A stretch of 64,000 nucleotides of DNA from Rhodocyclaceae bacterium. Lineage in GTDB: Bacteria; Pseudomonadota; Gammaproteobacteria; Burkholderiales; Rhodocyclaceae. The stretch covers positions 46,282 through 110,281 of the forward strand of contig VIKE01000007.1 of assembly GCA_008080565.1 (NCBI GenBank). Direction: 5' to 3'. Positions 17,387 to 26,799 of this stretch are shown here, piece by piece. The notes below the pieces were generated by a model. It saw only the letters and a program-made list of their open reading frames with translations, had not been told where the DNA came from and made no database searches. Positions within the stretch are counted from its first letter, which is position 1. Each line of letters opens with the position of its first letter. The position numbers were made by a program, and so were the translations under genes.

Positions 17387-18340
17387 GTGAACAAGCTCAA
17401 AACCATCTCTGCCATCGTTCTTTCCACCCTGGTGCTCGGCGCTTGCGGCGATCGTCCGCCCGAGAAAAAAGCCGCCAGCCAGGTTGCCGCAAAAGTCAAT
17501 GACGGCGAGATCTCCGTTCATCAGATCAACTTCGTGCTCCAGCGCACCCCCAACATTCCGGCCGCCAAGGCCGAAGCTGCCAAGCGCCAGGTACTCGAAA
17601 GCCTGATCGACCAGGAACTGGCCGTGCAGCAGGCCATGGAAGCCAAGCTCGAGCGCACGCCGAATGTCATGCAGGCCATCGAAAGCGCCCGCCGTGAAAT
17701 TCTCGCCCGCGCCTTCATCGAACAAAAGGTTTCCAAACAGGCCAAGCCGTCTGCTGACGAAGTCCGCAAGTTCTACAACGATCACCCTGAGCTGTTTGCC
17801 AACCGCAAGATCTACCGCATTGAAGAAGTCGCCTTTGCCGCTACTCCGGAAATCATCGCCGGCATCAAGGCGCAACTGGGCACCGGCAAGGCCTCCGTGG
17901 CGGAGGTTGTCGGCGGACTCAAGGCCAAGGGTGTTGAAGTTACCGGTGGCGTCAGCGTCAAGGCGGCCGAGCAACTCGCCCTCGAACTGCTGCCGCGCCT
18001 GGCCCAGGCCAAGGATGGCCAGGTCCAGATGATCGAAAACCAGGGCCGTGTCGCCTTCATTACCGTACTGGCCAGCAAGTCCGAGCCGATGGATGAAATC
18101 AAGGCCCAGCCCTTCATCGAAAACTTTATCAACAACAAGCAAAAGTCCGAAGCCGCCCGCAGCACCATGAAGGAGCTGCGCGAAAAGGCCAAGATCGAAT
18201 ACGTTGGCGAATTCGTCGCACCGGCGCCGGCCGTCGCTGCTGCACCTGCCGCAGCACCTGCACCAGCCGAAGCGCCGCAAAAGGCCGCGGCGAACCCCAC
18301 CGAGGCGGCCGTCAACAAAGGCATTGCCGGTCTCAAGTAA
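17387..18340 (+). CDS. epsD: EpsD-family peptidyl-prolyl cis-trans isomerase (lipoprotein)
   Basis: Lipobox LVLGACGD; SurA/PpiC-like helical N-domain; operon position. Confidence 0.8.
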   Translation: MNKLKTISAIVLSTLVLGACGDRPPEKKAASQVAAKVNDGEISVHQINFVLQRTPNIPAAKAEAAKRQVLESLIDQELAVQQAMEAKLERTPNVMQAIESARREILARAFIEQKVSKQAKPSADEVRKFYNDHPELFANRKIYRIEEVAFAATPEIIAGIKAQLGTGKASVAEVVGGLKAKGVEVTGGVSVKAAEQLALELLPRLAQAKDGQVQMIENQGRVAFITVLASKSEPMDEIKAQPFIENFINNKQKSEAARSTMKELREKAKIEYVGEFVAPAPAVAAAPAAAPAPAEAPQKAAANPTEAAVNKGIAGLK

Positions 18341-18358
18341 AGCGGAAACCAAGCATCC

Positions 18359-19168
18359 ATGAGCTACCTAAACAGACTTCTCCTCGGCATTCTCGTCACC
18401 TTTGGCCTGATCGCCGGCGCCCAGGCGCAGGGCAAGCAGGTTGACTACCGGCTGGGAGCTGGCGACGCGATCAAGATCAGCGTCTTCCAGAACCCGGACC
18501 TCACCGTCGAAACCCGCGTTGCCGAAAGCGGCTCGGTCACCTATCCGCTGATCGGTGCCGTGCAGCTTGGTGGGTTGTCGATTGCCGATGCCGAGCTGAC
18601 CATTGCCAACAAGCTGCGCGAAGGCGGTTTTGTGCAAAAGCCGCAGGTCAACATCCTGCTCATGCAGTTCAAGGGCAACCAGGTTTCCATCCTCGGCATG
18701 GTCAATCGCCCGGGTCGTTATCCCATTGAAACCGGCAACACCCGCCTGACCGACATGCTGGCCACGGCCGGCGGTGCCATTCCCTCCGGCGGCGCCGATG
18801 TGATCATTGTTTCCGGCATGCGCGACGGCAAGGCTTACCGCCAGGAAATCGACATCCCCGCCATGTTCATCAGCGGCAACACCGATCTCGACATTCCCGT
18901 GGTGGGCGGCGACATCATCTACGTTCATCGTGCCCCGGTCTTCTACATCTACGGTGAAGTCCAGCGCGGCGGCTCCTATCGCCTGGAGCGCAACATGACC
19001 GTGCTGCAGGGCCTGGCCCAGAGCGCCGGAACGACCATTCGCGGCACCGAGCGCGGCCTGCGCATTCACCGTCGCGGTCCGGACGGCAAGGTGCAGATCA
19101 TCTCCCCGGAAAAGTCCGACCTCATTCAAGCCGACGACGTTCTCTACGTCCAGGAAAGCTTCTTCTAA
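18359..19168 (+). CDS. epsE: Polysaccharide export protein EpsE (Wza/poly_export family)
   Basis: VDYRLGAGDAIKISVFQNPDLTVETRVAESGSVTYPLIGAVQLGG. Confidence 0.88.
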   Translation: MSYLNRLLLGILVTFGLIAGAQAQGKQVDYRLGAGDAIKISVFQNPDLTVETRVAESGSVTYPLIGAVQLGGLSIADAELTIANKLREGGFVQKPQVNILLMQFKGNQVSILGMVNRPGRYPIETGNTRLTDMLATAGGAIPSGGADVIIVSGMRDGKAYRQEIDIPAMFISGNTDLDIPVVGGDIIYVHRAPVFYIYGEVQRGGSYRLERNMTVLQGLAQSAGTTIRGTERGLRIHRRGPDGKVQIISPEKSDLIQADDVLYVQESFF

Positions 19169-19192
19169 AAAGAAGATCACCGAAAGCCCCGC

Positions 19193-20641
19193 ATGACTTT
19201 TCAGCAATTCCTTCTCATCCTCTGGGCCCGCCGCAAGCTGGCGCTGTCGGTTTTTGGCGTCACCGTGCTGACCACGCTGGTCATCAGCCTGATCCTGCCC
19301 AAGGAATACACCGCCACCACCTCGCTGGTCATCGACGTCAAATCGCCCGACCCCATCGCCGGCATGATCATGCAGGGCATGATGGCACCCGGCTACATGG
19401 CGACGCAGATGGACATCATCACCAGCGACCGCGTCGCCACCCGCGTCGTCAAGCTGCTTGGTTTTGAAAAGAGTGCCCAGGCTGTCGAGAACTGGAAGGA
19501 AGCCAGCGAAGGCAAGGGCACGCTGGAAAGCTATTACGCCGGAATCCTACAAAAGAAGCTCGACATCAAGCCCTCCCGCGAGAGCAATGTCATCAACGTG
19601 AATTTTTCGGGTGCCGACCCGGTGTTTGCCGCGGCTGTCGCCAACGCATTTGCCCAGGCCTACATCGACACCTCCATCGAAATGCGCGTCGAACCGGCTC
19701 GCCAATACAGCGCCTGGTTTGAAGAGCGCCAGAAAGGCTTGCGCGCCGCGCTGGAAAAAGCCCAGTCCCGCCTTTCTGCCTACCAGCAGGAAAAAGGCAT
19801 CGTCGTGACCGACGATCGCATGATGGACAACGAAACAGCGCGCCTCAACGACCTCACCATGCAGCTTTCCGCCGCCCAGGCCCAGCGCGCCGACGCCTCC
19901 AGCCGGCAAAAGAGCGGCACCAGCGAACTCTCGCTTGAAGTGCTGCAAAATCCGCTGGTCCAAGGGCTCAAGGCCGAAATCGCTCGCGCCGAATCGCAGC
20001 TGTCGCAGATCAGCAGCAATTTCGGCAAGAATCACCCGCAAGTTCAGCAGCTCGAAGCCCAGATCGCCGAACAGCGCCAGCAACTGCGTGAAGAAATCGG
20101 CCGCATTTCCGGTGGCAATGCCGTTGCCAGCAAGTTCGGCGTCGTCAAGCAGGATGAGCTCAAGAAGGCTATCGAAGAGCAGAAAAAACGGGTGCTGGAT
20201 CTGCGCTCCCAGCGCGATGAACTGTCTGTGCTGGTCAATGATGTCGAAACTGCCCGCCGCGCCTACGAGGCCGTCGGCCAGCGCATGATGCAAAGCAACC
20301 TCGAAGGCCAGTCGCAGCAGACCAACGTGCTCGTGCTTAGCCCGGCTACCGAGCCGACCCAGCACTCCAAGCCCAAGGTCTTGCTTAACGTGCTGGTTTC
20401 CATCTTCCTCGGCGCCATGCTCGGCGTCGGTGCCGCACTCGTGCTTGAACTCGGCCAGCGCCGCATCCGCTCGGCCGAAGACCTCACCCTGGCGCTTGAC
20501 CTGCCAGTGCTGGCCGAACTCGATTCCACGCTGCCCAGGGCAAAAAGAGGATTTCGATTTTGGGCGAAAAATCCGGTTGACCGTGGCAATCGCGAACCCG
20601 CTCTCAATACCGGCAATCAGCCAGCCGCAGCGAAGGCCTGA
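19193..20641 (+). CDS. epsF: Chain length determinant protein EpsF
   Basis: Wzz domain with N- and C-terminal TM helices and long coiled coil; contains the dispersed motif in its C-terminal tail. Confidence 0.85.
   Translation: MTFQQFLLILWARRKLALSVFGVTVLTTLVISLILPKEYTATTSLVIDVKSPDPIAGMIMQGMMAPGYMATQMDIITSDRVATRVVKLLGFEKSAQAVENWKEASEGKGTLESYYAGILQKKLDIKPSRESNVINVNFSGADPVFAAAVANAFAQAYIDTSIEMRVEPARQYSAWFEERQKGLRAALEKAQSRLSAYQQEKGIVVTDDRMMDNETARLNDLTMQLSAAQAQRADASSRQKSGTSELSLEVLQNPLVQGLKAEIARAESQLSQISSNFGKNHPQVQQLEAQIAEQRQQLREEIGRISGGNAVASKFGVVKQDELKKAIEEQKKRVLDLRSQRDELSVLVNDVETARRAYEAVGQRMMQSNLEGQSQQTNVLVLSPATEPTQHSKPKVLLNVLVSIFLGAMLGVGAALVLELGQRRIRSAEDLTLALDLPVLAELDSTLPRAKRGFRFWAKNPVDRGNREPALNTGNQPAAAKA
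20551..20591 (+). repeat. Dispersed motif, copy 3
   Basis: GATTTCGATTTTGGGCGAAAAATCCGGTTGACCGTGGCAATC; in epsF 3' end (RFWAKNPVDRGN). Confidence 0.9.
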
Positions 20642-20647
20642 TCAGAG

Positions 20648-21517
20648 ATGAACGCAATGACCGAAAAACTCGACACCGGCGCAGGCCGCTCCATTGGCGC
20701 CATCCTCATCGACAACGGACGCCTGACGCCGGACGCCGCCGAGCGCATCCTCAAGCTGCAAAAAGAGCAGGGCCTGCGCTTTGGCGATGCCGCCATCCAG
20801 CTCGGCCTGCTCTCTGAGGCCGACATCCAGCAGGCGCTCTCCCGCCAGTACGATTACCCCTACCTGATGCCCGGTGATGACCGCGTCAGCGAAGAAGTCG
20901 TCGCTGCCTTCAAGCCTTTCAGCCCCATCGTCGAACAACTGCGTGCCGTGCGCAGCCAGCTCATGCTGCGCTGGTTCGATGCCGATGTCGGCCACAAGAC
21001 ATTGGCCGTCGTCAGCGCGGGTAGGGCAGAAGGCCGCAGCTTCACCGCCGCTAATCTCGCTGTCGTCTTCTCGCAACTCGGCGAACGCACGCTGCTGATC
21101 GATGCCGACCTGCGCAACCCGAGCCAGCACCAGCTGTTCCGCCTCGAAAACAAGCTCGGTCTTTCCAGCCTGCTGGCCGGCCGGGCCGAACTGGCCGAAG
21201 CCGTCACCCGCATTCCCGGCCTCATCGATCTTTCTGTTCTGCCGGCTGGCGCCACTCCGCCCAACCCGCAGGAACTGCTGGCCCGCCCCGTCTTCAACGC
21301 ACTGATGGCCACTGCCGCCGGCCAGTACGACATCGTGATCGTCGACACCCCGGCCGGTGCCGAAACCGCAGACAGCCAGACCATTGCCGCCCGCACCCGC
21401 GGTGCCGTCGTTGTCGCCCGCAAGGACAGGTCCTCGGCCCCCGCCTTGCAAGGCTTCGTCACCTCGCTGCAGCACAGCGGCGTTGCCGTCGTCGGTGCCG
21501 TGCTCAACAACGGATAG
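20648..21517 (+). CDS. epsG: Chain length determinant tyrosine kinase EpsG
   Basis: GspE-like N-domain then BY-kinase-like fold: LLIDADLRNPSQHQLF, LSVLPAGATPPNPQELL, DIVIVDTP. Confidence 0.82.
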   Translation: MNAMTEKLDTGAGRSIGAILIDNGRLTPDAAERILKLQKEQGLRFGDAAIQLGLLSEADIQQALSRQYDYPYLMPGDDRVSEEVVAAFKPFSPIVEQLRAVRSQLMLRWFDADVGHKTLAVVSAGRAEGRSFTAANLAVVFSQLGERTLLIDADLRNPSQHQLFRLENKLGLSSLLAGRAELAEAVTRIPGLIDLSVLPAGATPPNPQELLARPVFNALMATAAGQYDIVIVDTPAGAETADSQTIAARTRGAVVVARKDRSSAPALQGFVTSLQHSGVAVVGAVLNNG

Positions 21518-21610
21518 CCAAGATGCAGCTTAGCTCGTTCTCGCTTCGCTCTTCGGATGCGCGTTTTCGCCATAGAGACAGGCGCTCCTCCGTTTTGCAC
21601 AGCAAAAATG

Positions 21611-21633
21611 CCGGGGGTTATCCCCGGTTTTTG
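21611..21633 (+). terminator. Intra-operon hairpin between epsG and xrtB
   Basis: CCGGGGGTTATCCCCGGTTTTTG. Confidence 0.55.
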
Positions 21634-21655
21634 CGAGATGCACAGGCTATGACGT

Positions 21656-21694
21656 TTCATTTTTTGGCAAAAATTCCGGTTGACCGTAGCAATC
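21656..21694 (+). repeat. Dispersed motif, copy 4
   Basis: TTCATTTTTTGGCAAAAATTCCGGTTGACCGTAGCAATC; intergenic, 20 bp before xrtB. Confidence 0.9.
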
Positions 21695-21713
21695 AGTCAC
21701 CAAGGGGCTGTCA

Positions 21714-22616
21714 ATGAACCTCGCAGCAGAAAATGAGCCGATATTGCCAATGGAACCCCGACCGGCCATCGCCGATTGGTTCCCCATTTTTATCGGCCTC
21801 ATCGCCCTCTACGTGCCTACCTGGGTCAATCTTTCCAGCACCATCTGGGCTACCGAAGCACAGGCACACGGGCCCATCATCCTCAGCGTGGCCTTGTGGT
21901 TTTTCTGGAAACAGCGCCTTGTCATCCACGAGATGGCTGCTGCGCCCTCAAAGGCCGGCTGGCCGCTCTTCATTCTTGGCCTGCTGCTCTACGCCATCGG
22001 CCGCTCACAAGAAATTTTGCTCTTTGAAGTCGGCTCGCAAATCATCGTTATTGCCAGCCTGCTGCTTATCCAGCGTGGCTGGACAGCCCTGGGCATCGCC
22101 TGGTTTCCCCTATTTTTCCTGCTCTTCATGATCCCACTTCCCGGCGCTTTTGTGGATGCGCTGACTATGCCAATGAAGATGGCCGTATCCTATGTGTCCG
22201 AAAACGTCCTCTACTGGGTCGGCTACCCCATCTCGCGGAGCGGAGTCATCCTGCAGATCGGCCAGTACAAACTGCTCGTTGCCGATGCCTGTGCTGGCCT
22301 GCAAACACTATTTACCCTTGAAGCGCTTGGCCTGCTCTATCTCAACATCGTTCGCCACGATTCGTTCTTCAGAAACGTTACCTTGGCCATTCTCATCATC
22401 CCCATCTCGTTCACCGCCAACGTCATCCGCGTCATGGTGCTCACACTCATCACCTACCACTTTGGTGACGAAGCAGGGCAGGGCTTCCTGCACGGCTTTG
22501 CCGGCATGGTGCTGTTCGTCACAGCGCTGTTGATCATCATGGGTGTTGATTCGCTGCTTCAACTTGGCGAAAAGCGCTGGCGTGGGCAGGCTGTCGTAAA
22601 CAAGGTGCAAGCATGA
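21714..22616 (+). CDS. xrtB: Exosortase B
   Basis: Polytopic membrane protein with catalytic motifs VADACAGLQTLF (Cys), ANVIRVMVL (Arg), GFLHGFAGM (His). Confidence 0.92.
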   Translation: MNLAAENEPILPMEPRPAIADWFPIFIGLIALYVPTWVNLSSTIWATEAQAHGPIILSVALWFFWKQRLVIHEMAAAPSKAGWPLFILGLLLYAIGRSQEILLFEVGSQIIVIASLLLIQRGWTALGIAWFPLFFLLFMIPLPGAFVDALTMPMKMAVSYVSENVLYWVGYPISRSGVILQIGQYKLLVADACAGLQTLFTLEALGLLYLNIVRHDSFFRNVTLAILIIPISFTANVIRVMVLTLITYHFGDEAGQGFLHGFAGMVLFVTALLIIMGVDSLLQLGEKRWRGQAVVNKVQA

Positions 22617-23290
22617 CCCTTCTGATCCGTAACATCATCCTGCTAGTGCTCATGCTTGCCACCTCGGCGCTGGCGGTAGCGATGCGGCCAACTCAAAAGA
22701 TTTCAGAACTGGGGCCTAAGGTCGAACTCGAAACGCTGGTGCCGCGCAGTTTTTCGGGCTGGACCGAAGTTGAGACCACAACGGCTCAGATCGTCGATCC
22801 TGGTGCTCAGGAAATGCTCAACATGATCTACAGCCAGATGGTCAGTCGCACCTACATCGACTCTGATGGTTACCGGATCATGCTATCGCTGGCTTATGGC
22901 GGCGATCAGTCACGCGACATGCAGGTGCATCGTCCCGAAGTATGTTACGCCGCGCAGGGATTCCGTGTCGGCGATCAAACCAAAACTGGGCTTAACGTCC
23001 AGTCGCGTTCGTTGCCGGTCATGCAACTGGTAGCTACGGCCGGCTCCCGGATCGAGCCCATTACCTACTGGATCCGCGTCGGCGACAGACTAGCCCGTGG
23101 GAACATCGAACTGGGCCTTTCACGCATCTCATACGGCATGCGAGGACAAATTGCCGATGGCTTACTGGTTCGCGTGTCCAGCATCGACCGCGACCTACCC
23201 CATGCCTACAAGCAGCAAGAGCGCTTCATCAACGATTTGATCGGCGCCATACCCGAGGGTGAGAGAAAGGCATTGATCGGCAAGAATTGA
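22613..23290 (+). CDS. epsI: EpsI family protein
   Basis: Follows xrtB; FSGWTEVE, SLAYGGDQSRDMQVHRPEVCYAAQGF. Confidence 0.88.
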   Translation: MTLLIRNIILLVLMLATSALAVAMRPTQKISELGPKVELETLVPRSFSGWTEVETTTAQIVDPGAQEMLNMIYSQMVSRTYIDSDGYRIMLSLAYGGDQSRDMQVHRPEVCYAAQGFRVGDQTKTGLNVQSRSLPVMQLVATAGSRIEPITYWIRVGDRLARGNIELGLSRISYGMRGQIADGLLVRVSSIDRDLPHAYKQQERFINDLIGAIPEGERKALIGKN

Positions 23291-23364
23291 TACCTTCCGC
23301 CTGGCGAACCAACTGCCAGGCGGGCCTGCCACAAACGAACAAGTACCCGAATAGCGAATAGACC

Positions 23365-24684
23365 GTGTCAAAAACCAGCGTAACGAACAAGGAAGGCATG
23401 GTCCAACATGCCTTTTTTATGGCAGTCACTACCGGCGTGAGGTTGCTCACCGGTGTGGTGCTGTTTGTTCTGCTGGCGCGAAAACTGGGACCCACGGATT
23501 TCGGACTGTTCACCTATTGGGTGACCGTCACCAGCCTGCTCTGCCTGCTGGTCGATTACGGTTTCACGCCCAAGATTCTGCGCGAGGTGGCCAAGGAGCC
23601 GGAATCGGCCAGAAAGGCGCTCGGCGAAGCGCTAGTAACCAAAATTGGCTTTTCCATCTGCATCTTTCTCGCGCTTCCCGTCGTGCCGTTCATATTTAAT
23701 CTTGATTCTCGCGACGTGGTACTGATGTTTAGCCTGATGGTCGCCGCCATTGGTTTTTCTTTCGGCGACTTCATCTGCGCACCGTTCCGGGCGCTCGACA
23801 GCTACGGCGAGGAGACAAAGATCGTCGTTTTCACCAGCATCGTCCACTTCGTGCTGGTGTATGGGGCTGCGGTCTTGGGTCTCGGTCTGGAAAGCATCGT
23901 CATTGTCTTCGCCGTCTCACGAGTCATCTATTCGTGCACCTCTTTCATTTCGAGCTTCAAGGTACTTGGCAAGCCCGTTTGGCCGAAAAACAAGCTGGCG
24001 TGCTTCGTCAAAGAGGCGAGGGATGGTTTCTACTACGCACTCGATATGGGTATGGCAAACCTCTACCTCCAGATTGATACCGTGCTTATCAAACTTTATC
24101 TGGGAAGCCACGCCGTCGGGGTCTATCAGGCAGGTGCGAAACTGGCGCAAGGGTTCTATACGTTGCCGCAGATTGCAAGCAATCTGTATCTGCCCAGAAT
24201 TGCGCGGGTGGAATCGAATCCTCCGCAATTGGAGAAAGTCTTGCGGGATTCGTCGGTTCAACTATTCGGTTCCGGATTTATCGGCTACCTAGTCTTTAAC
24301 TTCGGGGCAACGTTTTTCCAGGAGGTGATTTTCGGTCCCGAATACGCTGAGTTGAAGGATATATTTCCCCTGTTTGGTCTGTTGGTATTTACCCGGTACT
24401 ACCTCGCATCATTAGGGTTCGCGATCTCCGGACTTGGTTTTCAGCAATATCGTTTCAAGGTCACCGTGCTGATGTGTTTGGTGTTAGCAGCGCTTTCTCC
24501 ATTCATCGTGCCGTCGTTCGGCCTTAGAGGCTTCATTCTCCTGCTCGTCGGAGTCACCCTCGTTTCGACGGTTTCCTATTACTACAAGTTGTTTGCCAGC
24601 GGCATTGCCGTCGGCTATGCACGGCCAATCATGTCGTTCTTCGTCCTGTTGGTTGGTCTCAACTTATACGCAACGCACCGATGA
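23365..24684 (+). CDS. Oligosaccharide flippase (Wzx-like)
   Basis: About 12 predicted TM segments, LLARKLGPTDFGLFTYWVTVTSL. Confidence 0.85.
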   Translation: MSKTSVTNKEGMVQHAFFMAVTTGVRLLTGVVLFVLLARKLGPTDFGLFTYWVTVTSLLCLLVDYGFTPKILREVAKEPESARKALGEALVTKIGFSICIFLALPVVPFIFNLDSRDVVLMFSLMVAAIGFSFGDFICAPFRALDSYGEETKIVVFTSIVHFVLVYGAAVLGLGLESIVIVFAVSRVIYSCTSFISSFKVLGKPVWPKNKLACFVKEARDGFYYALDMGMANLYLQIDTVLIKLYLGSHAVGVYQAGAKLAQGFYTLPQIASNLYLPRIARVESNPPQLEKVLRDSSVQLFGSGFIGYLVFNFGATFFQEVIFGPEYAELKDIFPLFGLLVFTRYYLASLGFAISGLGFQQYRFKVTVLMCLVLAALSPFIVPSFGLRGFILLLVGVTLVSTVSYYYKLFASGIAVGYARPIMSFFVLLVGLNLYATHR

Positions 24685-24765
24685 TATTAGGCGGCCAAAT
24701 TGGTGATCACGTTTTTCCCAATGACTCCAGGGCATTCGACCAAACGAAACATTGAAAGATAGCTA

Positions 24766-25953
24766 ATGAGTAACACGATAAATATCGGTCTGATGTGGCA
24801 TTCCCTCAGGTCAGACAATCTGGGTGTTGGCGCATTGACGTTGTCGCAAGTGGAAATCATCAACGAGGCCGCAAGAGCTCTCGGCCTGAGTGTTGCCTAT
24901 AAGGTTTGGGGAACACAGGGCGGCAAGGATTACAGTGCCTACCTTGGGGATCGGCTGATCAGTAGCGGCGACATCTCTCTGCGTGAGATTGTCATGGGAA
25001 GAAGCACGCTTGGCGCTGAAATGTCCAGTTGCCACCTCATCTTCGACATTGGCGAGGGCGACAGTTTCTCGGATATCTACGGTCTGAAGCGATTCTTCCT
25101 GCACGTCGTTACCAAATGGATGGCGCTTGGCAAATGCCCGCTGATCCTCAGCCCGCAAACAATCGGGCCGTACGCGCGGGCAAGCACGCGGTTTCTCGCC
25201 TCACGCCTGATGAAAAGATGCCGGAAGGTATTCGCTCGTGACGACATTTCAAAGGACTACTTGGCAAAACTCGGCGTTGTATCGAATACCGGAGTAGCGA
25301 TTGACGTTGCTTTCGCTCTGCCTTATCAGCGCAAGGCGTTTACGGGCGACAAGATCAAGGTTGGTGTGAATGTCTCCGGCCTCCTTTTTAATGGTGGCTA
25401 TTCCAAGAACAATATGTTCGGACTGCAGTTTGATTACCGGCAGTTTGCGGAACACTTGTTGGAGAAACTGACTGCCGATGACCGATATCAGGTCTATCTC
25501 GTGCCGCATGTGGTTTGCGAAAGCTATCCGATTGATGATGATTTCAAGGCGTGCGAGTGCCTGCACGAGCAATTTCCAAATACCGTTCTTGCCCCGACCT
25601 TTAAAGACCCAATCGAAGCCAAGAGTTATATCGCCGGAATGGATTTCTTTACGGGGTCCCGCATGCACGCTTGCATTGCCGCGTTTTCTTCCGGCGTTCC
25701 CGTCGTGCCCGTCTCGTACAGCCGGAAGTTCAACGGCCTGTTCAAGTCCATGGGGTATGAATACCTTGCTGACCCGACGACGCAAAATGAAGAACAGGTT
25801 CTGGGATCGATCTTGGAGGGTCTTTCCCGGCGCGCCGAACTTGCTGAGAAAGTTGACTCGGGAAACCGGATAGCCGCGTCCCGTCTGGATATTTACCGGG
25901 AGTTCGTGGCGGAAGCTTTGAACGAAGTGCTTCGTTCAAGTGCCAGGGCGTGA
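24766..25953 (+). CDS. Polysaccharide pyruvyl transferase family protein
   Basis: DNLGVGALTLSQ, LILSPQTIGPYARASTRFLA, FFTGSRMHACIAAFSSGVPVVPVSYSRKFNGL. Confidence 0.88.
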   Translation: MSNTINIGLMWHSLRSDNLGVGALTLSQVEIINEAARALGLSVAYKVWGTQGGKDYSAYLGDRLISSGDISLREIVMGRSTLGAEMSSCHLIFDIGEGDSFSDIYGLKRFFLHVVTKWMALGKCPLILSPQTIGPYARASTRFLASRLMKRCRKVFARDDISKDYLAKLGVVSNTGVAIDVAFALPYQRKAFTGDKIKVGVNVSGLLFNGGYSKNNMFGLQFDYRQFAEHLLEKLTADDRYQVYLVPHVVCESYPIDDDFKACECLHEQFPNTVLAPTFKDPIEAKSYIAGMDFFTGSRMHACIAAFSSGVPVVPVSYSRKFNGLFKSMGYEYLADPTTQNEEQVLGSILEGLSRRAELAEKVDSGNRIAASRLDIYREFVAEALNEVLRSSARA

Positions 25954-25990
25954 GTCGGGTGTTTTGGAAATCAACTGCAGGTATTCCGCG

Positions 25991-26794
25991 ATGAGCAATA
26001 GTGAATTGTCCGTAAGCATCGTTACCGCCACTTTCAACTCGATGCGTTTCTTCGAGAAAACCAAGCAAAGCGTTTTCTCTGCAGGAGTCGAAGGCTTCGA
26101 GTGGATCGTGGTTGATGACGGTTCAAGTGACGGGACTAGGGAGTATTTGCAAACTTTGACGGATCCACGGATAAAGGTGCATCTCAAGGAGCGCAACACA
26201 GGAATCGGCGACTCCTACGAGATCGGCGTCAGGTTGGCGCGAGGAAAATACCTGCTGATTCTTGACCATGACGACACAATTCCCGGTAGCTCCCTGATTG
26301 ATAGGATCGACGCACTTGAATCGCATCCGGAATCCAATGTGGCTTTTGGGACGGTCGCCTACATGGACGAGGGCGATCGTATTTACCAGGTCTCAAAATT
26401 TCCGTTCCTGAAGCATTCCGGGCTAGTGCCATCGGCTCGGGTTCTTGCAGGCGTTTTTTTTGCGCCGGCCTATCCCTTGAAACAGGGTTGCGTTGTGTTG
26501 CGGACGGCTTTTGTCAGAACCGTTCCGCGCATTTTCGATATCGCGCTGTTTCTTAGCGGTGTGCGAAGTGGCCCGGTAGCATTTATCGACCAGCCATGCC
26601 TGAATTACCGGACGTTCCGGAACCAGTTTTCCAGTTCCCGGAAGATGCGGCTCATCAAATTCTTCCACTTCTACTGGGCACGGTACGCATTCCAGTATCT
26701 CCCTTGGCTAGTCAGTGTTCCGGTGGCGCTCTACCGCACCGCGCTTGAATTAGCCAAGGTGCTGTGGTGCTTCATTTCGCCAAAGCGGGTGTAG
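25991..26794 (+). CDS. Glycosyltransferase family 2
   Basis: LSVSIVTATFNSMRFFEKTKQSV...WIVVDDGSSDGTREYL, LILDHDDTI. Confidence 0.88.
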   Translation: MSNSELSVSIVTATFNSMRFFEKTKQSVFSAGVEGFEWIVVDDGSSDGTREYLQTLTDPRIKVHLKERNTGIGDSYEIGVRLARGKYLLILDHDDTIPGSSLIDRIDALESHPESNVAFGTVAYMDEGDRIYQVSKFPFLKHSGLVPSARVLAGVFFAPAYPLKQGCVVLRTAFVRTVPRIFDIALFLSGVRSGPVAFIDQPCLNYRTFRNQFSSSRKMRLIKFFHFYWARYAFQYLPWLVSVPVALYRTALELAKVLWCFISPKRV

Positions 26795-26799
26795 CGGAA

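Noticed and set aside
21676-21693. Dispersed motif as a sigma-70 promoter (TTGACC as -35)
   Set aside because: No consistent -10 hexamer 16-18 bp downstream in the copies, and many copies lie inside genes in antisense direction.
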